From DASXAI01 sp963728985 (GTDB lineage Bacteria; Actinomycetota; Acidimicrobiia; Acidimicrobiales; Ilumatobacteraceae): a DNA stretch of 64,000 bases. The notes beneath the pieces are model-generated. The model did no database searches. It had not been told where the DNA came from and was given only the letters and a program-made list of their open reading frames with translations. The DNA lies in NCBI GenBank assembly GCA_963728985.1, contig CAVSME010000003.1, positions 1,178,001 to 1,242,000 of the forward strand, written 5' to 3'. Positions 16,734-24,320 of this stretch are shown piece after piece. Made by a program: the position numbers and the translations under genes. The first letter of the stretch is position 1, and each line of letters begins with the position of its first letter.

Positions 16734-16810
16734 GTGCCACCGCCGACGCCGTCGCCTACGCCCGTCAACAAATCCAAGCCGCTCGCCGCCAAATCGCGGA
16801 CGTCATCTGA
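16734..16810 (+). pseudogene. 3' tail of a fourth cyclase/NB-ARC gene, outside the island repeat
   Basis: The last 24 codons (ADAVAYARQQIQAARRQI then ADVI-stop) match the C-terminal ends of copies 1 and 3 (AVAYARDQIQAARRQLADAT). The remainder of the gene is absent and the tail begins 24 bp after the right attachment repeat. It implies either that a related array already sat at this site or that an older, larger island extended further right. Confidence 0.75.
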
Positions 16811-16838
16811 CCGTTTCCACCTCGCTTTCGCGGGTGGT

Positions 16839-17503
16839 CTACGCGGGGTTCTGGATGAACGCCGCGACCGGCGTCCTGGCCGCCTTGCCAGAGACCTGGA
16901 GATGGCTGATGCCCGGAAGCTCCTCGAAGTGCCGCAGGTCGGCCGGCAACGACTGGACGACTTCGCGCACCATGTCACGAGGCATGATCGGATCGAGCTC
17001 GCCGCCGAGCACGAGCACGGGGCACTTCGCCGCCGCCAACCCGGCGCGCATGTCCATCGTGGTGGCCTCCCCCTGGAAGAAGTGGGTCATGAGCGCGGGG
17101 TTCGTCACCGCCCGGGCCATGGATGCAGTGCTCGGTGAACGCGGGCATGACGCTGACGTCGCCGCCGAAGAACTGGCGGGCGGTGGCGCCGGCGACCTCA
17201 CCGCCGAGCTCCGTGAAGCGCTTGGCGATCGCGTCGATGTCGAGGCGGGCGCTGGTGCAGGCGAGCACCACCTTGCTCGGACGGTCTGGGTGACGGGCGA
17301 GGTAGTGCTGGGCCACGAAGCCACACGACCTGTGCGATGTCAGTGAGCACCATGGCGTCATCGCCCTTGTACATCGTGTGATCGAGGCCAGGGCCGCCGT
17401 GCAGCATGACCACGGTCGGTCGCTCGATCATCGAAGGGCCTTCCGGGACGAGTCCGGCGCCGTCGACGTCGACGAAGACCCGGACGCCCGGCTCGATCTC
17501 CAC
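16839..17503 (-). pseudogene. Alpha/beta hydrolase (proline iminopeptidase-like), internal deletion and frameshifts
   Basis: Three frames on the minus strand reconstruct one hydrolase. The N-terminal part has VVMLHGGPGLDHTMY; a second frame begins CGFVAQHYLARHPD; a third carries LVLGGELDPIMP and ELPGISHLQV with the acid and histidine regions. Between DIAQVV and CGFVAQ about 55 residues are gone, including the GxSxGG nucleophile, and another frameshift falls near 17130-17150. The gene cannot make an active enzyme. It flanks the right border of the island, so the deletion may belong to the same rearrangement. Confidence 0.82.
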
Positions 17504-17540
17504 TCACACGGCCCGGACACTACGGCCGGCGCAGGCTCGA

Positions 17541-18893
17541 TCAGGTGCTCGCTTGCGGCTGCGGCGCACCCGCTCCCGCCGGCAGTGCCCGTTGCGTCCA
17601 CGCTCGGACGACCTCGGCTACGTCGGCCGCGCTCCATGGCGCGCTCAGCTCCGCCTGGTCGAAGCCGCTCGCCTGCGACGACAAGGCGAAGACGCCGTAG
17701 GGGCCGCAGCCGGCGCGGATGCTGAGGACCGGGAGCCCCAAGCCCACACCGATGCCGGTCTCGATGTCGTTCCACGGCGTCGGCAGGATGGTGTCGGCCA
17801 GGACCCGCTCCTCCGCCGTCGCCGGTCGCCACCTGCCCACTTCGAGCTCGAGCTGCGGCAGACCGATGACGATGACGCCCGCGCACCCCGCCATCATCTG
17901 CCTGACATCGAAGAGGTGGCGGTCGTGGTGGTAGGCGTCGGGCGACACCCGCACCGGTTCGTACTCCTGCTGCACGAGGCACACGCAGACCGCTTCGACG
18001 ATGCCGAGATCGGCCGGTCTCACGACGCTCGGCGAGCTCACGAAGACGGTGACGGATCGCTCGTGCTCCTCGTCCTTGGCTTCGTACCGATCGTCCTGGC
18101 CGAGGTGCGGCATGATCTCCGCTGGCACCTGGAGGGCACCCTTGAACCGGGCCCCGGCCAGCTTGGCGTCGCTGAAATCCGCGCCGTCGAGCGTCGCACC
18201 CTCGAACCGGGCGCGGCGCAGATCGGCTTCGCGGAAGTTGGCGCCCGTGAGGTTGGCACCCACGAACACCGCCTCCACGGCCGTGGTTCCGAAGAAGACG
18301 GTGCGCTTGCAGATGTCCCGCCGGAACGAAGCCCCGGTCACGTTCGCCTGGTAGAAGTCGGCATCGCTCAGGTCGAGTCGCGTCTCCTCCTGCTGCTCGG
18401 GATCCTCGACGCCGGCCGGCCGCCCGCCACGGCGGCCGACCAGTGTGCGGGGCCGCTTGGTGGCGGACCTGACGGCGTGGCCGGCCGGACCGGTGAGCGA
18501 GATGTAGCCGTTCTCCAGGTTGGCGTGCTGGAAGTCCCGGTGACTGAGGCCCCGTTTCCCGACATAGGCGAGGCTGTCCGCCAGCACCTTCTGCACGTCA
18601 CCGACCGGCTCGCCCCGCAACGTCGCCGCGATGACATCGACGGCCTCGTCCGCGTACGGCATGTCGGGCTTGGAGTACTCGGAGTCCGCCATGAAGAACC
18701 GGCGCAGCAGGATCGCGCTGCCGAGCCGCTCCACCCGGTCCGTGCCGGCGAGGGTCGCCACGATGCCCTTGAAGGCGGCGCCGATGGCTTCTTTCGCCTG
18801 ACGCTTCGACCGCAGGTCGAAGTACTTGAAGAGGCCGAGGACGGCGCCGACGAGTGCCACGACCGCGGTGACGACGGCGACGACCGCACTCAT
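17541..18893 (-). CDS. Membrane-anchored pentapeptide-repeat protein with C-terminal TIR-like/deoxyribosyltransferase-like domain
   Basis: A 450-residue multidomain protein. Residues 3-24 form one N-terminal transmembrane helix. Pentapeptide repeats (A-[D/N]-L/F-x-x) cover about 174-254. The C-terminal domain from 281 begins VTVFVSSP and contains DAYHHDRHLFDVRQMM, CAGVIVIG and NDIETGIGVGLGLPVLSI, a Rossmann-like pattern seen in TIR-like and nucleoside-deoxyribosyltransferase-like domains of bacterial conflict systems. An NADase or nucleotide-binding role is inferred. The gene lies 40 bp downstream of the DoxX-like gene on the same strand, and the divergent operon from 19585 encodes a deoxyribosyltransferase-like enzyme. 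Confidence 0.75.
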   Translation of the reverse strand: MSAVVAVVTAVVALVGAVLGLFKYFDLRSKRQAKEAIGAAFKGIVATLAGTDRVERLGSAILLRRFFMADSEYSKPDMPYADEAVDVIAATLRGEPVGDVQKVLADSLAYVGKRGLSHRDFQHANLENGYISLTGPAGHAVRSATKRPRTLVGRRGGRPAGVEDPEQQEETRLDLSDADFYQANVTGASFRRDICKRTVFFGTTAVEAVFVGANLTGANFREADLRRARFEGATLDGADFSDAKLAGARFKGALQVPAEIMPHLGQDDRYEAKDEEHERSVTVFVSSPSVVRPADLGIVEAVCVCLVQQEYEPVRVSPDAYHHDRHLFDVRQMMAGCAGVIVIGLPQLELEVGRWRPATAEERVLADTILPTPWNDIETGIGVGLGLPVLSIRAGCGPYGVFALSSQASGFDQAELSAPWSAADVAEVVRAWTQRALPAGAGAPQPQAST

Positions 18894-18933
18894 CGTCGGA
18901 GTCTCGCGCAGGATGGCGCGGGCATCGCTGGTG

Positions 18934-19476
18934 CTAGTTCAAGAACGTCGGCGTGTGCGCGCGCCACCAGCGGCCCACGCCCCAGTAGTTGGACGCCTGC
19001 AGCCACATCATCAGGAAGATGCTGAGCGCGAACGCGACGTGCTCCCCGTCGATGAGAGGGTTCGTCGATGGTGGGAACGTGGCCAACCAGATCATCAGGT
19101 TCATGATCAGGCCTCCCCACCCCGCGATGTTGGCCGCTATCCCGAACGTGAGGCCGATGCCGAGGCCGCCGAGGGCGAAGATCCACAGGAAGTCGACAAC
19201 ACCGGTGGGCAGCTTCTGCGGGATGAACGCCAGTGGCCCGTGCAGGTTGTTGTCGACGTAGCTCTCCGTCGGCGAGTGGTCGAAGCCGGAGCTGATCCAC
19301 CCCTTGGACGAGTCGTAACCGAACGTCCACTCGTAGGTGGTCTTCGCACCGGCGGGCGCATCCGGAGGTGGCTCTGCTTTGTTCGTGTACGTGATGCCGA
19401 ACGCCTGCGAGATGAACGCCCACAAGTACACGAGCCCGAGCGCGATGCGCAGGAGGGCAACGGCGATAGCAGCCAC
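18934..19476 (-). CDS. DoxX-like four-helix membrane protein
   Basis: A protein of about 180 residues with a hydrophobic start (AAIAVALLRIALGLVYLWAF), a polar extracytoplasmic loop (KTTYEWTFGYDSSKGW) and three further helices, which is the DoxX/DoxD-like topology. Such proteins are associated with redox and sulfur metabolism, but the role here is unknown. The open frame extends upstream to 19602 through low-hydrophobicity sequence that overlaps the divergent gene; the GTG at 19476 gives a start directly before the first helix and is preferred. Confidence 0.65.
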   Translation of the reverse strand: MAAIAVALLRIALGLVYLWAFISQAFGITYTNKAEPPPDAPAGAKTTYEWTFGYDSSKGWISSGFDHSPTESYVDNNLHGPLAFIPQKLPTGVVDFLWIFALGGLGIGLTFGIAANIAGWGGLIMNLMIWLATFPPSTNPLIDGEHVAFALSIFLMMWLQASNYWGVGRWWRAHTPTFLN

Positions 19477-19584
19477 GGACCGCGAACATTTCCGCGCGGC
19501 GAGCGGTCTCCCAACTCCATCACACCCCTCACGTAGGCTCGCCTCGAGGTTGTCAAGACCTTCTTTTCGACCGGAGGACGCGGG
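19477..19584. promoter_or_regulatory. Divergent promoter region of the DoxX-like gene and the three-gene operon
   Basis: About 108 bp separate the two divergent transcription units. On the plus strand a clear Shine-Dalgarno (GGAGGA) sits 8 bases before the ATG at 19585, preceded by a T-rich stretch (TTCTTTTCG) unusual for this genome. No operator repeats are evident. Confidence 0.5.
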
Positions 19585-20469
19585 ATGTTGAGCGACGAGC
19601 ACCTGGTACAGGCGATGGTCGCCGCCGGCGTGAGCGGTCGCAACGTCGTCTACGTCAGCGTGCCCATCACCTCAGGCGTGCGCGAGGTCGAGCTGATGAA
19701 GAAGCTGGGCCTCCGCTCCGCGGTCGAGGCCCGGCAGGCCGACCCAGCCTTGTGGGAGCGCGAGGTCTTCGACGCCAACGAGCGAGACGCGCTCGCCAGC
19801 GCCACGAGAGTTCGTGAAGCAACCTGGCTACCGAAGGGCTTCATCGTGGTCGATCCGTCGCGCATGAGCATCAGCGGCTGGGATCAAGACGACTACAACC
19901 GGTTCTGGGTGCGCCTCATGTTCGAGCACGTCCGGTACCTCGTCGCCACGCCCGGGTGGGAGTACAGCCGAGGGGCGAGGACCGAAGTCGGCTATGCGCT
20001 GACCTTCCCAGAGGACCAGTTGCAAGTCGTCGACCAGGACGGCCGACGGGCCGAGCATGAGCACCTCGTCACCCAAGCCGAGCACGCCCGCGCCTCCATC
20101 CGCGAGCTCGGCTGGAGCGCGACCGAGGTCGATCGCTACCTGCCACCGCTGGCCCAGCAACGACCCGACCTCGTACCCAGCGCCCAGAGCCAGACATTCG
20201 AGTGGTTGATCGCGGAACGTCGCTTCCAGGTCCGCCAGTTCGGTTCCGAGCACGACGACCGCCATCTGCGCGAAGGCGGCCTGGATCCCTCGGCGTGGTG
20301 GTCCACCCAACTGGCCCGCTATCTGGCACGAGTGCGCACCGGCGACCTGTCCGACGTCGGCACCCGGACCGAGCTGGCCAAGTTCGCCGCCACGGCCGTC
20401 GCGCTGGTGGAGAGCGCCATTCGGGTCTATGGCCCCATCCCCCGGCCCAAGCAGCCCGAGCCCGAGTGA
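19585..20469 (+). CDS. Nucleoside 2-deoxyribosyltransferase-like (DUF4406-type) protein
   Basis: A 294-residue soluble protein, first of a coupled three-gene operon. VVYVSVPIT (21-29) resembles strand 1 of the deoxyribosyltransferase/DUF4406 fold and ATPGWEYSRGARTEVGYAL (121-139) matches the region with the catalytic glutamate, here Glu134. The fold is related to TIR domains and is used in bacterial defence for NAD or nucleoside chemistry. The remaining ~155 residues are helical and unassigned. The stop TGA shares its last base with the ATG of the next gene. Substrate and product are not known; catalytic competence is inferred from the conserved Glu. Confidence 0.65.
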   Translation: MLSDEHLVQAMVAAGVSGRNVVYVSVPITSGVREVELMKKLGLRSAVEARQADPALWEREVFDANERDALASATRVREATWLPKGFIVVDPSRMSISGWDQDDYNRFWVRLMFEHVRYLVATPGWEYSRGARTEVGYALTFPEDQLQVVDQDGRRAEHEHLVTQAEHARASIRELGWSATEVDRYLPPLAQQRPDLVPSAQSQTFEWLIAERRFQVRQFGSEHDDRHLREGGLDPSAWWSTQLARYLARVRTGDLSDVGTRTELAKFAATAVALVESAIRVYGPIPRPKQPEPE

Positions 20470-21518
20470 TGGCCAACGGCGCCGACGATGCCCCCGATGG
20501 CACCACGCAGACGCCGGCTCCGAAGCGGGAGCTGCTCAAGTTCTCCTACGGCGAGGTGCTCGACGCCACGAAGCACCAAGACGACAAGGTCGGTCGCCTG
20601 CTCGGTGCCGTTGCCTTCCTCACCGGCGGCGCCCTCGTCTTCGCCAACAAGGACGTGCTGGAGGTCCATTACCTCGTCGGTGGCCGCTCGTACCCGTTGG
20701 GCGCCGTCACCCTCGGCGCGTTCATCCTCATCGACCTCGTTGCTGTCGCCGTCTACCTCCTCGCCATGGCCGCCCCGCTCACCATGCCGCGCCAGCCGAA
20801 GCAGGGAACCGACTCCGCCACCCACATCTTCTTTCGGGGCATCGCCCCGCTGAACGACGGGGAATGGGCCGCCCTCTGGCACGAGGGGCGGTTGACGAAC
20901 ATCGACGACGAGCTGGTCGGCGAGATCAAGAACATCGCCGAGCGGGCCGACCAGAAGTACGGCCGCACGGCCATCGCCACCAGCCTCTTCCTGGCGGCGT
21001 TGATCATGCTGGCGCCCACCGTCGTGCTCGGCCTGGCCGCGTCCGGCCAAGGAGCGGACGCGGCGTTGCCGTGGGACACGACCGTTCGCTGGTGCGTCGC
21101 CATCTCGGTGATGCTCGTCGTGGCCGCGCTGCTGGCGCCCCTGGCCTTCACCGCCTATGACCGCCGCAACCTCGGCGTACCAGTGCCGTTCACGTTCCTG
21201 GTCGTCGTCTACACGGCGCTGATCGGCAGCCTGATCGTCGCCAACGGATCGGCGGGATGGGGCGGGGCAATCGCCGTGCTCGGGATCCTTGGTGGCCTGC
21301 TCTCGTTGGCCACCTACCCGCAGCAGGTGATCCGCGGCCTCCTCCACGCCGCCGCCGTGCTGGCCGTTGCCGTCGTCGGGATCGTGGCCGGTCACGACGA
21401 CCGCAGCGACATCCAGCTCTTCACCGCCCTCGCCGCCGCCATCGCCGTGGTGGTGCCCAACATCATCGACGAGGTTCGCCACCAACAGCGTCGCCATGCC
21501 GCCGAGGTACGGGCGTGA
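20469..21518 (+). CDS. Eight-helix membrane protein with PycTM/SLATT-like N-terminal half
   Basis: A 349-residue protein with helices at about 43-59, 77-101, 170-190, 207-229, 241-257, 265-281, 290-307 and 317-333. The first half follows the plan of Pycsar transmembrane effectors (DUF5706-like): a helix led by HQDDKVGRLLG, a hydrophobic pair, then a cytoplasmic segment with IFFRGIAPLNDGEW and an amphipathic helix AERADQKYGRTAIA before the next helix. The C-terminal helices have no evident family. Its start overlaps the upstream stop by one base and its stop overlaps the next start (GTGA). A membrane-disrupting effector role is a hypothesis from architecture. Confidence 0.6.
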   Translation: MANGADDAPDGTTQTPAPKRELLKFSYGEVLDATKHQDDKVGRLLGAVAFLTGGALVFANKDVLEVHYLVGGRSYPLGAVTLGAFILIDLVAVAVYLLAMAAPLTMPRQPKQGTDSATHIFFRGIAPLNDGEWAALWHEGRLTNIDDELVGEIKNIAERADQKYGRTAIATSLFLAALIMLAPTVVLGLAASGQGADAALPWDTTVRWCVAISVMLVVAALLAPLAFTAYDRRNLGVPVPFTFLVVVYTALIGSLIVANGSAGWGGAIAVLGILGGLLSLATYPQQVIRGLLHAAAVLAVAVVGIVAGHDDRSDIQLFTALAAAIAVVVPNIIDEVRHQQRRHAAEVRA

Positions 21519-22870
21519 CGACCCGCTTGAAAGACGACGTGCTCGCCGAGCTGTCCGAGCGCGCGAACGTCGCCCAGTTCGCCAGCTTCGGGCCCGGTGA
21601 CGACCCCCCGCTGCGCCACCTGCGCGTCAGTGGCCCACCCCCGCCCGCCCCGCTCGACCTCGGCGCGGTGATCGGCACCATGCTCACCGCTTCCCCGAGC
21701 GGTACGGTGAACGTGCGGGCTTTCACGGCCGAGCGGCCCAAGGGCAACCCGTTCCACTACGGGCTCGATCGGGTCGATGCCGCCGAAGCCCTTGTGCGCA
21801 GCCTCGGCGCGCAGGGTTTGTTCACCATCGTCAACGAGACGATCGACGTCCACGACGGTGGGGTGTCCGGGGTCCGGCTCGGCGAGATCGTCGAGTTCGC
21901 GCCAGGAGGCACACCCCGGGTGGTCGAGGAGCCCGGCGTCGCCTCGCTGCCGGCGGCCATCGCCGCGCCCATCCTCGCCACCGTCTACGGCGCCGCCCTG
22001 CCCGATGTCGGTGACCGCACCCGCCTCGAGTTCAGCATCCACCCGCACGGCGTCGGCCTCCGTCACGAACGGGTCGCGGTGTGGGAGGCCGAGAGCGGCC
22101 AGCGCGCCGCCGGGCGGGCTGCGCCGCGGCCTCGCTGGCCGAACCGGTTCAGCGAGCACCTCGGCGACAAGACGTTCGGCCTGTTGATGGCCGACACGTT
22201 GGGCGTCCCGGTGCCCTACACCGAGGTGATCGCCCGCTCCACCCCACCGTTTCGCTTCGGCCGGCCCACGGGTCACGACTCGCGATGGCTGCGCACGGCG
22301 CCCCGCCGGTTCGCCGCCGGTCGCTACACCACCACGCGCCACTGGGTCGATCCGTTCGAGCTCCTCGCCAAGGAGGACCCCACGGGTCGCGAGATCGGCG
22401 CCGTCCTCGTGCAGGACGGCGTCCGGGCAGCATGGTCGGGCGCGGCGCGCCTGGCCGGCGGGCGGCCGGTGATCGAAGGCGTGGCCGGCCCCGGCGATGC
22501 GTTCATGGTCGGCCACCAACCCCCGGCCGAGCTCCCCGGTCCGGTCGCCGATCGGGTGGCGACGCTCGGTGAGGCGCTCGTCGCCCCGCTCGGACCCATC
22601 CGCCTCGAATGGGCCGACGACGGTGAGGCGATCTGGGTCCTCCAGCTCAACCAGATCGCCACCGGCCCCGACGACGGGGTCGGCGATGCGCTGACGTGGC
22701 TCGACTTCGACCCCACCGACGGGCTCGACGTCTTGCGGGCACTCATCGAGGAGGCCACAACCGGTCACGCTCGGGGCGCCGGCATCCGGGTGGTACGACC
22801 GATCGGCATCACCAGCCACGTCGGCGATCTGCTCCGCCAAGCCGGGGTGCCCGCCCGGTTCGCCCCGTAG
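21515..22870 (+). CDS. PEP-synthase-like ATP-grasp (PPDK_N-type) protein of unknown function
   Basis: A 451-residue protein translated from a GTG that overlaps the preceding stop by 4 bp. Its C-terminal part ends in IRLEWADDGEAIWVLQLNQ, very like the LEWA..DG..YILQARP ending of the ATP-binding domain of PEP synthase and pyruvate phosphate dikinase, with GDKTFGLLMADTLGVPVP resembling the start of that domain. The usual phosphohistidine and PEP-binding domains are absent, so it may phosphorylate or ligate a small molecule or protein using ATP. An N-terminal region of about 200 residues has no match that I know. Operon position suggests that it modifies the substrate or product of the deoxyribosyltransferase-like enzyme. 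Confidence 0.5.
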   Translation: MTTRLKDDVLAELSERANVAQFASFGPGDDPPLRHLRVSGPPPPAPLDLGAVIGTMLTASPSGTVNVRAFTAERPKGNPFHYGLDRVDAAEALVRSLGAQGLFTIVNETIDVHDGGVSGVRLGEIVEFAPGGTPRVVEEPGVASLPAAIAAPILATVYGAALPDVGDRTRLEFSIHPHGVGLRHERVAVWEAESGQRAAGRAAPRPRWPNRFSEHLGDKTFGLLMADTLGVPVPYTEVIARSTPPFRFGRPTGHDSRWLRTAPRRFAAGRYTTTRHWVDPFELLAKEDPTGREIGAVLVQDGVRAAWSGAARLAGGRPVIEGVAGPGDAFMVGHQPPAELPGPVADRVATLGEALVAPLGPIRLEWADDGEAIWVLQLNQIATGPDDGVGDALTWLDFDPTDGLDVLRALIEEATTGHARGAGIRVVRPIGITSHVGDLLRQAGVPARFAP

Positions 22871-23430
22871 CGGCGGCCGGTCTGGGCTGCAGCCAGGCGC
22901 CCGCACCATGCCCGGTTGGGGGAACCACGCACGGGGACGCCCAGCCACGCCCGAACAATCTTCTAGCCGCTTTGATTGCTGTCTACAAGCTCTAGGCCGG
23001 CGAGCAGACGTAGGTCGGCGCCCCGACTCGCCCCCACAGGGTCGAGGCGCCGAGGCGATGACGTGCCGTCGCACGCCGAACGCTCGAGCACCGTAGGTCC
23101 CCCCTGACTCGGCCGCCACCCCCACAAGCGCTACTGCGCTCACCCGTTGGAGTGGTTCTCCCCCGAACAGGGGAAACGTGGCTGGCGGTAGCGCTCCGTG
23201 GGCATAGTGACCGCACATAGCCCTCGAGTGAGCTCGACGGCGCACAAGGAGCAGCCCCCTTCGGTCCACCACCTCGTTCGGGGGCTGCTTCGCGTCCGGA
23301 CGGCGGGCCGCGCGTACCGCTCGCCCGGTTCGACGGCGTCAGCAACGGCAACATGACTTCACCATCACGCCCCGGTACGTCGTGCTTGTCGTCGCACCGG
23401 CACCGGTCGATCTTCACGGCATCGCCGTCG
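22871..23430. other. 560-bp gap without a gene, contains hairpins
   Basis: No frame here has family character. It is noticeably less uniform in composition than its flanks. Besides the stem-loop listed separately, a smaller one (TCCCC, loop CGAACA, GGGGA) lies at about 23160-23175. The spacer separates the convergent operons ending at 22870 (plus) and 23431 (minus), so terminators for both are expected; a small RNA cannot be excluded. Confidence 0.5.
23250..23289. terminator. 10-bp stem-loop between convergent operons
   Basis: AGCAGCCCCC at 23250-23259 pairs perfectly with GGGGGCTGCT at 23280-23289 around a 20-base loop. There is no long T-run, which is common for actinobacterial terminators. 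It is 380 bp downstream of the three-gene operon and 140 bp from the end of the minus-strand gene, so its assignment to either is uncertain. Confidence 0.5.
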
Positions 23431-23940
23431 CTAGCGCATGATCTCGACGAGGAGCACCCAGCTGTTGGCCAGGCCGACGATCATCGACAGGATCAACCCA
23501 GCCTGCATCCAGTAGAGGCCGCCGCCCCACTCGACCAGCACGGAGACGCCGCTGACGATGAACGGGATGGTGGCGATCTGCAGCAGGACCATGGCACTGC
23601 GGCGGTGCGAGAGCTCGGTGGGGTCCTTGCTGCTCCGACCGTTGATCGCCACGATCGCCCCCCACCCGGCGAGACCGATGACGAGGAGCTCGATGCCTGT
23701 TCCGACGCGCGAGTCGAGTGGCCCGAGCACCGCCAGGCTGATGGCGAGGGCGTTGGCCAACACCACGATCGTCTGCCCGGCGCGGGCGGGAAGTCCGGGG
23801 AACGCGAGGATGCGCGTCAGGTTGATCGAGATGCCGATGAACACCAGGCCGGCGAGCGCGGCGCTGGCCCCGGCGGACGCCACGAGGAAGTCGCTCCAGG
23901 CCTCCGACGAGTACGCAGACATGAAGGACCATCCTGGCAC
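23431..23940 (-). CDS. Small integral membrane protein of unknown function
   Basis: A 169-residue protein with about five hydrophobic helices: FLVASAGASAALAGLVFIGISI near the N-terminus, then IVVLANALAISLAVLG, IELLVIGLAGWGAIVAI, MVLLQIATIPFIVSGVSVLV and AGLILSMIVGLANSWVLLV. I do not recognise a characterised family. It is convergent with the upstream operon, and its start faces the MazG-like gene with a 29-bp divergent spacer. Confidence 0.7.
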   Translation of the reverse strand: MPGWSFMSAYSSEAWSDFLVASAGASAALAGLVFIGISINLTRILAFPGLPARAGQTIVVLANALAISLAVLGPLDSRVGTGIELLVIGLAGWGAIVAINGRSSKDPTELSHRRSAMVLLQIATIPFIVSGVSVLVEWGGGLYWMQAGLILSMIVGLANSWVLLVEIMR

Positions 23941-23969
23941 CTGGTCTCGCGCTCGGAGAGACTGGCCGC

Positions 23970-24305
23970 GTGCTCGACGATGCTGCCGCGGGCACCGCCG
24001 CGGCTGAACCTCTACCGTTCGCAGCGGTGGAACTCGGCGAGCTGCAGCACCTCATGGCCCGCACCTACGGTCAGCGCGACACCGAACGCGGTCTGCCGGC
24101 GACGGTGGCGTGGCTGGCCGAAGAAGTGGGCGAGCTGGCGCAGGCCGTGCGCAAGGGCACCCCCGACCAACAGCGCGCCGAGCTGGCCGACGTGCTCGCC
24201 TGGCTCGCTTCGTTGGCCAACCAGCTCGGCATCGACCTCGACGACGCGGTGGCGCGCTACGCCGACGGCTGCCCGAAGTGCCACGGGATCCCCTGTGGCT
24301 GCTGA
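23970..24305 (+). CDS. MazG-like nucleotide pyrophosphohydrolase
   Basis: A 111-residue all-alpha NTP pyrophosphohydrolase. The metal-binding motif EEVGE lies in WLAEEVGELAQAV and the second acidic motif in ELADVLAWL, matching the single-domain MazG-like family that removes pyrophosphate from (d)NTPs or house-cleans odd nucleotides. The C-terminus CPKCHGIPCGC forms a CxxC zinc-ribbon-like tail found in some family members. The GTG at 23970 adds a 19-residue Ala-rich lead; the GTG at 24027 is the alternative start closest to the family N-terminus (ELGELQHLM). Confidence 0.85.
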   Translation: MLDDAAAGTAAAEPLPFAAVELGELQHLMARTYGQRDTERGLPATVAWLAEEVGELAQAVRKGTPDQQRAELADVLAWLASLANQLGIDLDDAVARYADGCPKCHGIPCGC

Positions 24306-24320
24306 CGGTCGACGGGCCGC

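Noticed and set aside
16839..17503. Selenoprotein: stop codons in the broken hydrolase as Sec
   Set aside because: The breaks are frame changes and a large deletion of the active-site segment, not an in-frame TGA at a conserved Cys position.
20469..21518. A complete Pycsar system (cyclase plus PycTM effector)
   Set aside because: No cyclase gene is in the operon, and the island cyclases have NB-ARC fusions and their own promoters. I keep only the effector-like architecture and do not claim Pycsar.
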